A stretch of DNA of 64,000 bases. Source: Flavobacteriales bacterium. Lineage in GTDB: Bacteria > Bacteroidota > Bacteroidia > Flavobacteriales_F > PHOS-HE28. The position numbers were made by a program, and so were the translations under genes. The notes beneath the pieces are model-generated. The model did no database searches and was not told the origin of the DNA. It saw nothing but the letters and a program-made list of their open reading frames with translations. The stretch spans positions 62,001-126,000 of the forward strand of contig JADJCS010000020.1 of NCBI GenBank assembly GCA_016703105.1, in the 5' to 3' direction. This document shows positions 17,571 to 25,626 of the stretch, one piece after another (position 1 is the stretch's first letter; the number at the start of each line of letters is the position of its first letter).

Positions 17571-18626
17571 TCAGGACGCCTCAAGCGCGGATCGCCATGG
17601 GACCAGGCCTTCTGCTCGGAAGGGGATCACTGTATCCTGTCCAAAGACATAGGAGTTGGGAACGGTCCATGGATCATGGTGTAAGGCAATATGTGTTGTA
17701 TTTCGGGGCAGGCCGTAATGGTCTGGTCCGTGAAAGCTGGCGAAACCTTCCAACTTGTCCAATGCGCCAGCGTTGTCGAATACCTCGGCGTAGAGTTCGA
17801 TCGCAGCGTGGGCGGTGTAGATACCGGCACAGCCGCATGCGGCCTCTTTCATGCCGCGCACATGGGGGGCGCTGTCGGTACCCAAAAAGAACTTCACGTT
17901 CCCACCGGTAGCTGCGCCTACAAGAGCTTGGCGGTGGGCCTCACGCTTTAGCAGGGGTAGGCAGTAGTGATGCGGATGGATGCCACCCACGAACATGTCG
18001 TTGCGGTTCAGCAGAAGATGGTGCGGAGTTATCGTAGCCCCGATGTGCGCCGGTGCGTCGGTCACGAAGTCGACAGCCTCGCTGGTGGTGATGTGCTCGA
18101 GCACCATCCCAAGGCGAGGGAAGCGATCGATCAGGGGTATGAGGTTCCGTTCGATGAAGACCTTCTCGCGGTCGTAAATATCGATCCCATGATCGGTTAC
18201 TTCACCATGTATCAGCAAGGGCATGCCTACCTCTTGCATCATCTCCAAGGCTGGATAGGCATTTTCCATTGACGTGACACCGGCCGAAGAATTGGTGGTG
18301 GCACCAGCAGGGTAGAGCTTGGCTGCGACCACATGTCGTGAGGTTCTTGCGCGCGCTATCGCATCGGGTGCTGTGCGGTCCGTGAGGTAAATGGTCATCA
18401 AGGGATCGAAATGCACGCCCTTGCCCAGGGCGTCCATGATACGCTCCCTATAGGCCAATGCCATTTCCACCGTCGTTACCGCCGGAACCAGGTTGGGCAT
18501 AACGATGGCACGACCGAAGCACCGGGCGGTATGCGGAACAGTGGTGCGTAGGTGTGCCCCATCGCGCAGGTGAACGTGCCAATCATCGGGGCGCACGATC
18601 CGTATGAAATCCATGGAATGGCTCAT
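17571..18626 (-). CDS. pyrC: Dihydroorotase, homodimeric class II
   Basis: A 351-residue cytosolic zinc amidohydrolase that interconverts carbamoyl-aspartate and dihydroorotate in pyrimidine synthesis. Metal and active-site residues are all visible: HVHLRD (His17, His19), carboxylated Lys103 in AAKLYPAGATTNS, a His in LIHGEV, another in LEHITT, and Asp in GTDSAPH. The FHGPDHYGLP stretch near the C-terminus is characteristic of the E. coli-type PyrC. Length is normal (~348). Its ATG overlaps the MscS stop by 4 bases (ATGA), so it is translationally coupled to that gene. Confidence 0.95.
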   Translation of the reverse strand: MSHSMDFIRIVRPDDWHVHLRDGAHLRTTVPHTARCFGRAIVMPNLVPAVTTVEMALAYRERIMDALGKGVHFDPLMTIYLTDRTAPDAIARARTSRHVVAAKLYPAGATTNSSAGVTSMENAYPALEMMQEVGMPLLIHGEVTDHGIDIYDREKVFIERNLIPLIDRFPRLGMVLEHITTSEAVDFVTDAPAHIGATITPHHLLLNRNDMFVGGIHPHHYCLPLLKREAHRQALVGAATGGNVKFFLGTDSAPHVRGMKEAACGCAGIYTAHAAIELYAEVFDNAGALDKLEGFASFHGPDHYGLPRNTTHIALHHDPWTVPNSYVFGQDTVIPFRAEGLVPWRSALEAS

Positions 18627-19135
18627 TGCTGCAAGACCTCGCGCTTTTCCATGATATGGAAGGGACTCCTCAGCAGCACGGTGTTGGGCATGGTGATGAT
18701 ACCCCTGTCCACCGTGCGGATGAACACGAAGAAGTAGGTGATGTCGATCAGCTCGCCTTCGATAGTATGACCGTTATCGAGCACCTTGATGGTATCGCCG
18801 ATCTTGACCGGGTGCTGGAAGAACAGGACCAGGCACGCCGTGATGTTCGATAGGATGGACACTTCCGCGAAGAAGGCGATGCCGAGCACGGTGATCACCG
18901 AGGTGGCGAAGATCAAGACCTCGCTTTGCTTCACACCCCAGATGGCGGTGAGGATCACGGCCAACACCAGCACGATCAGCAGGTTCAACAGCCGCAAGAT
19001 CTCTTTCTCTTCCTTGGCCTTGAAGGACGAACGCTCCACCGCCTTGCGGATGATCAACCGACTCGAATACCGAATCACGAAGAACGCGGCCAGGCCGATC
19101 AGGGTTTCGATGAGTTGGGTGTGGTATGCTTCCAT
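18623..19135 (-). CDS. Short MscS-type mechanosensitive channel
   Basis: A 170-residue inner-membrane protein. Two or three hydrophobic segments (residues ~8-25, 50-68, 73-100) precede the MscS beta domain: FFQHPVKIGDTIKVLDNGHTIEGELIDITYFFVFIRT and the MPNTVLL motif. It lacks the C-terminal alpha/beta cage of full MscS (~286 aa), a compact form often seen in Bacteroidota. The ATG at 19135 was preferred over an in-frame start 18 codons upstream because it directly precedes the first helix. It is coupled to pyrC by an overlapping stop/start. Confidence 0.82.
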   Translation of the reverse strand: MEAYHTQLIETLIGLAAFFVIRYSSRLIIRKAVERSSFKAKEEKEILRLLNLLIVLVLAVILTAIWGVKQSEVLIFATSVITVLGIAFFAEVSILSNITACLVLFFQHPVKIGDTIKVLDNGHTIEGELIDITYFFVFIRTVDRGIITMPNTVLLRSPFHIMEKREVLQQ

Positions 19136-19192
19136 GCGGATCACGGATCGTGCGTTCGTTCGCTGGTGGCCAGTGCGAGGGCGATCCAACGA

Positions 19193-19837
19193 TCAGAACC
19201 TGACCAGCACCCCGCGTTGCTGCAATTCCAGCGGAACAAGCGGGGACAAGGGATTGTGCTGGAGGTCCAGCAGCTTTAAGTGCTCCATGCGGATCACTGC
19301 GCTCGGGAATTTGCGGAGCTTGTTGTCGTTCAGGTACAACTCCTCCAAGTGATGCAGGGATGCGATGCTCTCCGGCAGCAGCGTGAGCCCGTCGTTCTCC
19401 AGGTGAAGGATCCGCAAATGAGGCAACAGTGCAAGGGTCTTCATGTCCTGCTCCAGATCGAAATTGCTGTCCCCGCTCAGGTAGAGTTCATCCAACATGT
19501 TCAGGTCCTTGAAATGGACCGGTAGGTGGCGAATGGGATTGCCGCTGAGGTCGAGGATCCGGAGCTTTCTCAAGTCGCCGATCTCTTCGGGCAATTCGAT
19601 CAGGTCATCGTTGCGCAAGCGCAATTCCTCCAGATTGATGAGCAGGGAGATCTCCTTCGGCAGCAGCCTGATGTGTTGATCGCTCAGGTCGAGGCTGCGA
19701 ACGCGCTCTGGCTCGCGAAGTGCCTCTTTGAGCGACCGATAGACCGGAAGTGTAGCGGTGGTATCGGCTACTTGGCCGAATGAACCAAGTGTGCAGCAGA
19801 TAGCTGCAAGTATGCTGAAGGTCCGTGCGGCGCTCAT
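19193..19837 (-). CDS. Secreted leucine-rich-repeat protein
   Basis: A 214-residue protein with a signal peptide (MSAARTFSILAAICCTLGSFGQ) from the ATG at 19837. It carries about six leucine-rich repeats of the bacterial LxxLxLxxNxLxxLP type, for example LEELRLRNDDLIELPEEI, LRILDLSGNPIRHLP and LKLLDLQHNPLSPL. There is no membrane anchor, lipobox or T9SS tail, so it is probably periplasmic or outer-membrane associated. The role is likely protein binding; the partner is unknown. It lies between the TerB-like gene (46 bases upstream) and mscS (57 bases downstream) on the same strand. Confidence 0.82.
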   Translation of the reverse strand: MSAARTFSILAAICCTLGSFGQVADTTATLPVYRSLKEALREPERVRSLDLSDQHIRLLPKEISLLINLEELRLRNDDLIELPEEIGDLRKLRILDLSGNPIRHLPVHFKDLNMLDELYLSGDSNFDLEQDMKTLALLPHLRILHLENDGLTLLPESIASLHHLEELYLNDNKLRKFPSAVIRMEHLKLLDLQHNPLSPLVPLELQQRGVLVRF

Positions 19838-19883
19838 TGAGTGTCGAGACTGGGTGAAGGGGAACTCCGGTGGCATGCGGCGC

Positions 19884-20315
19884 TCAAGCGTGGTGAAGGC
19901 CCAGCAATTTCTGGAGGTCACCGATCCGCATTGCTTCCGCGCGGTTCACCGAACCGGAGGCCTTGGCGATCTCCACGGCCGTGCGCAGGATCAAGCTCTT
20001 GGTCCAACCATCGAACCGCCGGGGTTCACGCAACTGGTCCTCCACGAAGCGCGCATAGGCGTCTTTTGATGACAAGCGTTGTTCCAGCGCGTGATCGAAG
20101 GCAATGTCGATGTACCGGGCTGATTCGATACCAAGCTCATCATAGCTGCGATCTTCCATCAACCAGTGGCGTGCGGTCATCTCTTTCAAGGCATCGATCT
20201 CCGCCTGGATGATGCTTCTGTCGCATGCCGCGATGCTGTAGAACAGATAGCCGAGGCTTCGGTAACGGTCCTCATAGGTCAGGTCGGTTGCTCGTTCGTT
20301 GGTTCCTGTGTTCAT
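19884..20315 (-). CDS. TerB-like helical protein of unknown function
   Basis: A 143-residue, all-helical, charged cytosolic protein. Patterns such as LGYLFYSIAACDRSIIQAEIDALKEM and AVEIAKASGSVNRAEAMRIGDLQKLL resemble the helical bundle of TerB-like / DUF533 proteins, in which acidic residues can bind metal. The match is weak and no conserved catalytic residue can be pointed out. It sits between the TPR gene and the LRR gene with gaps under 50 bases, so it is likely part of one operon. Confidence 0.65.
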   Translation of the reverse strand: MNTGTNERATDLTYEDRYRSLGYLFYSIAACDRSIIQAEIDALKEMTARHWLMEDRSYDELGIESARYIDIAFDHALEQRLSSKDAYARFVEDQLREPRRFDGWTKSLILRTAVEIAKASGSVNRAEAMRIGDLQKLLGLHHA

Positions 20316-20359
20316 CGTGGTTCTTGGTCGTTATCGAACGTGTACTTGCGCTGGTCGGT

Positions 20360-21607
20360 TCAGAACGCACAGAAGTATTTCATGGCATCCAGCGCTTGCG
20401 TGGAGCCCAGGTCCGCACTTCGGCGTAGGTCTTCGCAGCCTTGCAACGGTTGGTAGTTCATGTGGTGGGCCAAGCCACGGTTGTAGAGTGCGTTCGCATG
20501 GTCGTGGTGGAGGCCGATCGCGCGATCGAAGCAGGCTATGGCATCGTTGAACTCCCCGTACAGCAAATGCAAGTTTCCTTTCATGATCCAGGCGTCCGGA
20601 TCTTCCGGGGCCATGCGCAATGTGTTGTCGGCATCTTCCAAGGCACCGGCATGATCGCCCAAGTGCTTGCGGACGAAGGCCCGGTTGTATTGCGCTTCGA
20701 GGTAGTCCGGAGCAAGTTCCAGCGCACGGTCGTAGTCGTCCCGCGCACCGGCAAGGTCGCCGTCGCGCTTGCGGACAAGGGCGCGTTGGAAGAAGATGTG
20801 CGGCTTGTCGTGCGCGAGCTCGAGCGCCGCATCCATGTCCGCACGCGCTTGCGCCGGATGCCCCAAGTGCGCATGCACAAGGCCACGGTTGTACAGGGCC
20901 AGATCGAAGTTGCGGTCCAGTGCTACGGCCCTATCCAAGGCCGCAAGCGCATCGTTCCACCGCTGAAGGCGCATCAGCGCTATACCGCGCAAGTCGTGTA
21001 CGATCGCCAAACGCGGTGCGACCTCAACCGCCTTATCGAAGATCACCAGGGCACCGGGACCGTCATCCATTTGCAGGCGTGCCGTGCCTTTCTTCAGGAT
21101 CAGGAGCACATCCTCCGGGTGCATCAACAGCAGGGAATCCAGTTCCCTAACGGCCGCATCGATCTTCCCCATGGCGAGTAGCGCGTCCACACGGCTCTCG
21201 CGCAGAAGATCGTCGTATGGCTTCAGGGCCACGGCCCGGGCCAGGTCATCTTCCGCACCCTTGATGTCGTTCAGTAGGAACCGCACCTTGGCCCGCCGGT
21301 CAAAGATGTATTCGCTGTACGGGTTCAGTTCCAGCGCCCGGTCCATATCAGCGAGTGCTTGGGTGTTCTGACCTAGTCGGCTCAGCAACATCGCACGCTT
21401 CATGTAGGCGTCCGCGAACGCTATGTCCTTCTGGATCGCATTGGTGTAGTGGAGCAGGGCCAGTTCACTGTTGCCCAAGCGCAGTTGCACGTCGCCTTGT
21501 TGGATCAATTGCACGGCGTCGAGACGGTTGTTCGTTTGCGCATGCGCGGCAGGCATGGCGAGGAGCAGAAGGGCAGCGAGCAGGTTGCGGAGGTTCGACG
21601 TTCCCAT
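20360..21607 (-). CDS. Secreted TPR-repeat protein
   Basis: A 415-residue protein with a signal peptide (NLRNLLAALLLLAMPAAHAQ) followed by about eleven consecutive tetratricopeptide repeats of 34 residues. Examples are AFADAYMKRAMLLSRLGQNTQALADMDRALELNP and the later AQYNRAFVRKHLGDHAGALEDADNTL. It is periplasmic or outer-membrane associated and probably a scaffold. The start is either the ATG at 21607 or one five codons upstream (21622), and both give the same signal. The gene begins within 12 bases of the CutA-like gene stop and so is probably cotranscribed from the promoter at 21942-21970. Confidence 0.85.
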   Translation of the reverse strand: MGTSNLRNLLAALLLLAMPAAHAQTNNRLDAVQLIQQGDVQLRLGNSELALLHYTNAIQKDIAFADAYMKRAMLLSRLGQNTQALADMDRALELNPYSEYIFDRRAKVRFLLNDIKGAEDDLARAVALKPYDDLLRESRVDALLAMGKIDAAVRELDSLLLMHPEDVLLILKKGTARLQMDDGPGALVIFDKAVEVAPRLAIVHDLRGIALMRLQRWNDALAALDRAVALDRNFDLALYNRGLVHAHLGHPAQARADMDAALELAHDKPHIFFQRALVRKRDGDLAGARDDYDRALELAPDYLEAQYNRAFVRKHLGDHAGALEDADNTLRMAPEDPDAWIMKGNLHLLYGEFNDAIACFDRAIGLHHDHANALYNRGLAHHMNYQPLQGCEDLRRSADLGSTQALDAMKYFCAF

Positions 21608-21618
21608 GTTCCTTGGGT

Positions 21619-21933
21619 TCACACTTTAGCGGTCTGTTCCAATAGGGTTTTCTGCGCGTGCGGGTCCAAATGCGTTACCGGCACAGCATGTAGCCGCACT
21701 AGATCGGTGCCGAGGAGTTCGTAGGCGGCGCGCTCCACCTCGCGATAGAGCAGGCCTTTGGTCATGCCTTGCAGCAGCAACTGGCTTTCGCGGTACAGTT
21801 GGCCGTTCTCCCATTTCAGCTCCTCGTGGTCCGTATCGATGGTGGGGAACAACAGGAGGTGCTGTTCCATCAGGTACGCGGCGAGCTTTTCGGCGGCGGC
21901 GATGGTGCGGGTCTGGAACGTGATGTGGATCAT
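21619..21933 (-). CDS. CutA-like divalent-ion tolerance protein (divergent)
   Basis: A 104-residue protein with the layout of CutA1, a trimeric ferredoxin-like protein implicated in metal tolerance. AAEKLAAYLMEQHLLLFPTI corresponds to the first helix-strand, WENGQLYRESQLLLQGMTKG to the WWxGkixxxxExxLxiKT region, and LVRLHAVPVTHLD to the HPYEVPEI strand. Conservation is low, and the family's metal-binding HPYE motif is altered, so metal binding is doubtful. The ATG at 21933 is right at the expected transcript start, so the mRNA may be nearly leaderless. It diverges from the TetR gene. Confidence 0.6.
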   Translation of the reverse strand: MIHITFQTRTIAAAEKLAAYLMEQHLLLFPTIDTDHEELKWENGQLYRESQLLLQGMTKGLLYREVERAAYELLGTDLVRLHAVPVTHLDPHAQKTLLEQTAKV

Positions 21934-21941
21934 GTTGGGGC

Positions 21942-21970
21942 CAAATGTAGTAATACGCGAACGAAACAAA
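21942..21970 (-). promoter_or_regulatory. Bacteroidota-type promoter for the CutA-like gene
   Basis: On the minus strand, TTTG at 21970-21967 is followed by 17 bases and then TACATTTG (21949-21942). This fits the Flavobacterium/Bacteroides consensus TTTG...TAnnTTTG read by the primary sigma factor. The start codon at 21933 is only 8 bases beyond the -7 box. Confidence 0.6.
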
Positions 21971-21979
21971 GTAATACTA
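21948..21979. promoter_or_regulatory. Probable TetR operator
   Basis: AGTAATAC occurs twice as an exact direct repeat (21949-21956 and 21970-21977), and TAGTA/TACTA arms (21948-21952, 21975-21979) form an inverted pair. The element overlaps the promoter of the CutA-like gene and lies 14 bases before the TetR start, as expected for autoregulation and control of the divergent operon. Confidence 0.45.
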
Positions 21980-21992
21980 TATTGCACCCCGA

Positions 21993-22664
21993 ATGACACG
22001 CTACCACCTGATCCCGGACCCCACGCTCAGCCTGCGCGATACCGGCAGCCCCATGGGCGCACGCATCCTTACCGAGGGCCTCGGCCTAATGCTCGAGCTG
22101 GGCCTGGAGTCCTTCACCTTCAAGAAGCTCGCAGAGAGCTTGGGGTCAACGGAGGTCACCGTTTACCACTACTTCGCGAACAAGCAGAGGTTGCTGCAGT
22201 ACTACTTCCAGCTCTACTGGTTGTGGTTGCAAACGCATTGTGAACAGGAAGGGCGTTCGCTGAAGGATCCACGTGCCCGATTGCATGGCGACATCAAAGC
22301 CCTGTGCGGGATCTGGCCAAGGGACGCCTTGGTCGCGCAGCTCGATCCGGCCACGTTGCGCCAGTTGGTGATCCGCGAAGGCTCGAAGTCCTTCCTGCAC
22401 AAGAACGTGGACTCGGACAACCAGCTCAAGCTCTTCAAACCCTACAAGGACCTGTGCGCGCATGTGGCCAAGGAACTGAAAGCGTGCTCACCGCGCATGA
22501 AGAGCCCACGGTCGTTCGCTACGACGCTGGTGGAAATGGCCCATTCTCTCGAGTTCGCCATGCATCACCTGCCTGCGCTCACCGAGCTGAGCGTGAAGAA
22601 GGACCGAAAGAAGCTGGCGGAGTTCCTCATCGACTTGAGCGATCGGTACCTGGACCGGAAATGA
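21993..22664 (+). CDS. TetR/AcrR-family transcriptional regulator
   Basis: A 223-residue repressor-type protein. The N-terminal helix-turn-helix is clear: GARILTEGLGLMLELGLESFTFKKLAESLGSTEVTVYHYFANKQ (about residues 22-65, with the family's VYxYFxxKxxLL pattern). The rest is a helical ligand-binding domain of unknown specificity. Its final ~60 codons are nearly duplicated at 25362-25556. The stop overlaps the ATG of the DUF6671 gene (ATGA), so the two are translated together. Likely targets are the adjacent divergent operon and itself. Confidence 0.88.
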   Translation: MTRYHLIPDPTLSLRDTGSPMGARILTEGLGLMLELGLESFTFKKLAESLGSTEVTVYHYFANKQRLLQYYFQLYWLWLQTHCEQEGRSLKDPRARLHGDIKALCGIWPRDALVAQLDPATLRQLVIREGSKSFLHKNVDSDNQLKLFKPYKDLCAHVAKELKACSPRMKSPRSFATTLVEMAHSLEFAMHHLPALTELSVKKDRKKLAEFLIDLSDRYLDRK

Positions 22665-23533
22665 ACGCGATCAGTTCGGGCCTCGAGCGGTTCGCGGGCC
22701 GCAAGCTCGGCGTGGCGACCATCCACGCCAAGGAACAGGTCATTGGGCCGTTGCTCAAGCAGGCACTCGGCCTGAGCGGTTATTCAGCCATCGCCGACAT
22801 GGACACGGATCGGTTCGGTGCCTTCAGCGGCGAAGTACAGCGTACCCTGGACCCGCTGGCAGCGTGCGAAGCCAAAGCCCGGCATGGTGCGGAGGTGAGC
22901 GGCTTGGATCTGGTGGTCGCCAGCGAAGGCTCCTTCGGACCCTATCCACCCGCACCATTCATATCCTGCGATGAGGAGTTCCTTTTACTGTTCGACGCGC
23001 TGGACGGCCGTATCTTCCATCATCGGCATGTCTCGTTGGAGACGGTCTTCGATGGTGAGGCATGCACCGATTGGACGCAGGCGAATGCGTTCGCCCAGCG
23101 GATGAAGTTCCCATCGCATCACCTGGTCGTGCGACCCCTAGAGAAGTGGAAGCAAGGGGATGCACTGTTCAAGGGCCTCCAAGACAAAGACGCATTCCGC
23201 AATGCTGTGGAGGGACTGCTGGAACAACGCGGTTCGTGCTGGGTGGAAACGGATTTGCGCGCCATGGCGAATCCCACGCGCATGCGGGTGATCGCTGATA
23301 CCGCTGAACGATTCGCAAGGGAGATCTCCACACTATGTCCCACATGCGGCGATGTATGGTTCCGCATCACCGACGCGATCACCGGACTGCCATGCGACCT
23401 GTGCGGCTGGCCCACACATAGTGTGCGGGAGTACCGACGTACGTGTCGCACATGCGGTCATTACGCCGACTCGGTCAGACCCGATGGCAAAGCGACGGAG
23501 GAACCTACGCACTGCAACAACTGCAATCCGTGA
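22661..23533 (+). CDS. DUF6671-family protein with C-terminal zinc-ribbon region
   Basis: A 290-residue cytosolic protein. The N-terminal part matches the DUF6671 pattern: GRKLGVATIHAKEQVIGPLL, then DTDRFGAFSGEV and the highly characteristic VVASEGSFGPYP near residue 90. The C-terminal ~70 residues hold several Cys pairs (CPTCGD, PCDLCGWP, CRTCGHY, HCNNC) expected to bind zinc. Function is unknown. The ATG at 22661 overlaps the TetR stop by 4 bases, and the longer open frame upstream lies over tetR in another frame, so this start is firm. Coupling to a regulator and proximity to UspA and Hsp20 genes suggest a stress role (inference). Confidence 0.82.
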   Translation: MNAISSGLERFAGRKLGVATIHAKEQVIGPLLKQALGLSGYSAIADMDTDRFGAFSGEVQRTLDPLAACEAKARHGAEVSGLDLVVASEGSFGPYPPAPFISCDEEFLLLFDALDGRIFHHRHVSLETVFDGEACTDWTQANAFAQRMKFPSHHLVVRPLEKWKQGDALFKGLQDKDAFRNAVEGLLEQRGSCWVETDLRAMANPTRMRVIADTAERFAREISTLCPTCGDVWFRITDAITGLPCDLCGWPTHSVREYRRTCRTCGHYADSVRPDGKATEEPTHCNNCNP

Positions 23534-23584
23534 CACTATTTCGCCGCTACTGCCGAAGCTACCTTGCCCCTACAACCATTCGCC

Positions 23585-24394
23585 ATGCTCCGCATCCTCA
23601 TCCCCACCGATTTCAGCAGCAACGCCCTGTGCGCCGCCAGCTATGCGGTGCAACTCTTCGGGAAGCGCGAAGCCACCTACATCCTCATGCACGCCCATTA
23701 CGACGCGGGCTATGCGGGGGGCATGGGCTACAGCATGGGTCCTGAGCTGCTGAAGGCATCACAGGAGGGACTGGCGCTGGCGGCGAAACGATTCGCGGAA
23801 AGCACCGGCGCCGACCACGTGGAACAGGAGGTGTTGTTCGGGTTCCTGTCAACGGTAGTGAACGATTTTGTGAAAGAGGATGGTGCCGCTGCGGTGGTGA
23901 TGGGCAAGCGCGGAGAGACGGGCTCCGCGCTATTCGGCAGCAATACCACCGCCGTGATCCATGACTGCCCAGTACCGGTGGTGGCCGTACCTGATCAGGC
24001 GCGCCTGCGCCCGCTGAACCGTATTCTGCTCGCGGCCGATCACCACGAGGTGCTGCCAGAAGACTTGGCCTTGTTGCGAACGATGGCCTTGCAACATCAA
24101 GCCGAAGTGCAGGTGACGCATATTGCCATGGAAACGCCCACCACCAAACCGGACCGGAGCGAGGTCTTGTACAAGCAGTTGCTGAAGGGTGTGGATCACA
24201 GCTTCGTGGAGGGCTATGGCCACGATGTGGTGGATGGGTTGGAACGCACGGCACGCAAACGGAAGGCCGACATGATCGCCATCCTGCACCGTCACGTCGG
24301 CTTCTTCGCGCGGCTCTTCAACCCTAGCGTGGCCAAGGAGTTGGCGCTGGAGGCGGATCTGCCGTTGCTGGTGCTGCAACACAAGACCACATGA
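23585..24394 (+). CDS. Universal stress protein (UspA), two-domain
   Basis: A 269-residue protein with two tandem Usp folds, a common Bacteroidota layout. Domain 1 begins RILIPTDFSSNALCAASYAVQLF and ends with the ATP-binding-type stretch VVMGKRGETGSALFGSNTTAVIHDCPVPVVAVP (G-2x-G-9x-G(S/T) pattern). Domain 2 (from ~145) is degenerate and lacks the glycine motif. The start at 23585 is chosen because LRILIPTDFS is the family start and a TACCTTGC -7-like box lies 18 bases upstream (23560-23567). It is followed by a second Usp gene on the same strand. Confidence 0.9.
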   Translation: MLRILIPTDFSSNALCAASYAVQLFGKREATYILMHAHYDAGYAGGMGYSMGPELLKASQEGLALAAKRFAESTGADHVEQEVLFGFLSTVVNDFVKEDGAAAVVMGKRGETGSALFGSNTTAVIHDCPVPVVAVPDQARLRPLNRILLAADHHEVLPEDLALLRTMALQHQAEVQVTHIAMETPTTKPDRSEVLYKQLLKGVDHSFVEGYGHDVVDGLERTARKRKADMIAILHRHVGFFARLFNPSVAKELALEADLPLLVLQHKTT

Positions 24395-24410
24395 TCCGAC
24401 ACCTATCCGA

Positions 24411-24426
24411 ACTGACTTTCATCAGT
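24411..24426. promoter_or_regulatory. Possible Crp/Fnr-type site upstream of the second uspA
   Basis: ACTGA-CTTTCA-TCAGT is an inverted repeat with 5-base arms and a 6-base spacer, 63 bases before the start codon. The spacing and TGA/TCA core are like Crp/Fnr-family sites, which often control Usp genes. It is the only clear palindrome in the 94-base gap. Confidence 0.35.
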
Positions 24427-24488
24427 CCCGAACCGATCCGAGGTGTTTTCTTTTATCATACTCGGACCAAGCCCTGAACCACTGGCAC

Positions 24489-25295
24489 ATGACCAGGATC
24501 CTCCTCCCCACCGACTTCAGCGAGACCTCTTTCAAAGCGGCCACCTTCGCCTTCGACATCTTCGGCACAGCGAATACCAAGTACACCTTGGTGCATACCT
24601 ATCTGAAGCCCATGTTCGACAATGCCCTGTTGCCCCGGATCGGCAACTCCACGCAGCGCGAAGCGGTGAACGGCTTGCGGCGCTTCGAGCGTCGTTGCCG
24701 CCAGTACGTGGGCAAGGCGGTGATCGCAAAGAAGGCATCGCACTTTCTGTTGGTGGACCTGCTGAATGATCTGGATCGCGAGAAGGGTGCCGACATGATC
24801 GTGATGGGCACGCAAGGCGCCGGCAACTACGGCTTGGTAGGAAGCAATACCAAGGCTGTTGTGATGGGTAGGAGCGCCCCGGTGATCACTGTGCCCTCGC
24901 AGTGGGTGCCTACACCGGTCACACGTATCATGCTCGCCTACGATGGCGGCAAGCTGGATCGCTTCACCCTCAAGCCATTGATCGACCTGGCGAAACGCAC
25001 CAACGCGGAGGTCGTCTTAGCGCATGTGCGAGACAATAGCGTGGCCTTCGACAAGCGCGCAGACCGGAAGCAGGTCGCCGAACTGCTCGTTGGCATCCGA
25101 CATTCGTTCGTTACGGTGCAAGGGGACGAAGTGGCCAAGGAAATAAACGACTTGGCGAAACAAGGACGCATCCAACTGGTGGCCGTTATACACCGGCAGA
25201 AGGGTTTCTGGGAAGGATTATTCCATAGCAGCAAGGCCGCACGCATGGCCCTGCACATCACGATGCCGCTGTTGGTGCTGCCCGAACGACCATGA
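24489..25295 (+). CDS. Universal stress protein (UspA), two-domain
   Basis: A 268-residue paralogue of the preceding Usp protein. Domain 1: ILLPTDFSETSFKAATFAFDIF through VMGTQGAGNYGLVGSNTKAVVMGRSAPVITVP (residues ~3-140), with the ATP-type G-x2-G-x9-G-S pattern. Domain 2 runs IMLAYDGGKLDRFTLKPLIDLA to the C-terminus (ALHITMPLLVLPERP) and lacks the glycines. Both Usp proteins end with the same ALEADLPLLVL-like motif, showing they arose by duplication. A 20-base perfect palindrome lies 28 bases after the stop. Confidence 0.9.
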   Translation: MTRILLPTDFSETSFKAATFAFDIFGTANTKYTLVHTYLKPMFDNALLPRIGNSTQREAVNGLRRFERRCRQYVGKAVIAKKASHFLLVDLLNDLDREKGADMIVMGTQGAGNYGLVGSNTKAVVMGRSAPVITVPSQWVPTPVTRIMLAYDGGKLDRFTLKPLIDLAKRTNAEVVLAHVRDNSVAFDKRADRKQVAELLVGIRHSFVTVQGDEVAKEINDLAKQGRIQLVAVIHRQKGFWEGLFHSSKAARMALHITMPLLVLPERP

Positions 25296-25322
25296 CATTC
25301 CCATCCCGAGAATGAGGCCGAT

Positions 25323-25342
25323 GATCCGATCGCGATCGGATC
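25323..25342. repeat. Perfect 20-base palindrome
   Basis: GATCCGATCGCGATCGGATC is self-complementary over all 20 bases. It lies 28 bases after the uspA stop and just before the TetR remnant, so it may terminate uspA transcription or mark a duplication junction. Confidence 0.5.
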
Positions 25343-25361
25343 GCTTCACTTCCCGGAAAGA

Positions 25362-25556
25362 ATGACCAATGGCTCGTTGAAGGCCTGCGCGCCACGTATG
25401 AGATCGCCGCATTCGTTCGCCACCACGCTGGTGGAAATGGCTCATTCGCTGGAGTTCGCCATGCATCACCTGCCTGCTCTCACCGAGCTGAGCGTGAAGA
25501 AGGACCACAAGAAGCGGGCGGAGTTCCTGATCGACTTGAGCGATCGATTCCTGTAG
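25362..25556 (+). pseudogene. Truncated duplicate of the TetR regulator (C-terminal 60 codons)
   Basis: The 64-codon frame reproduces the C-terminus of the TetR protein at 21993-22664 almost residue for residue (SFATTLVEMAHSLEFAMHHL and LTELSVKKDxKKxAEFLIDL). Nucleotide identity is also high, so the copy is fairly recent. The DNA-binding domain is missing, and no signal or other domain replaces it, so the fragment cannot be a regulator. The frame has remained open to its stop. It lies between uspA and hsp20. Confidence 0.8.
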
Positions 25557-25626
25557 CAGAAGAAAGTGCACTGAACGACCTGTTCGTGCGGCTTCCGGGC
25601 CATGTCGCGACTACCAACGGGAGGCG

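Noticed and set aside
22304..22660. 119-codon extension of the DUF6671 frame over the TetR gene
   Set aside because: The TetR frame has the full HTH and ligand-binding domain; the ATGA overlap gives a natural start at 22661.
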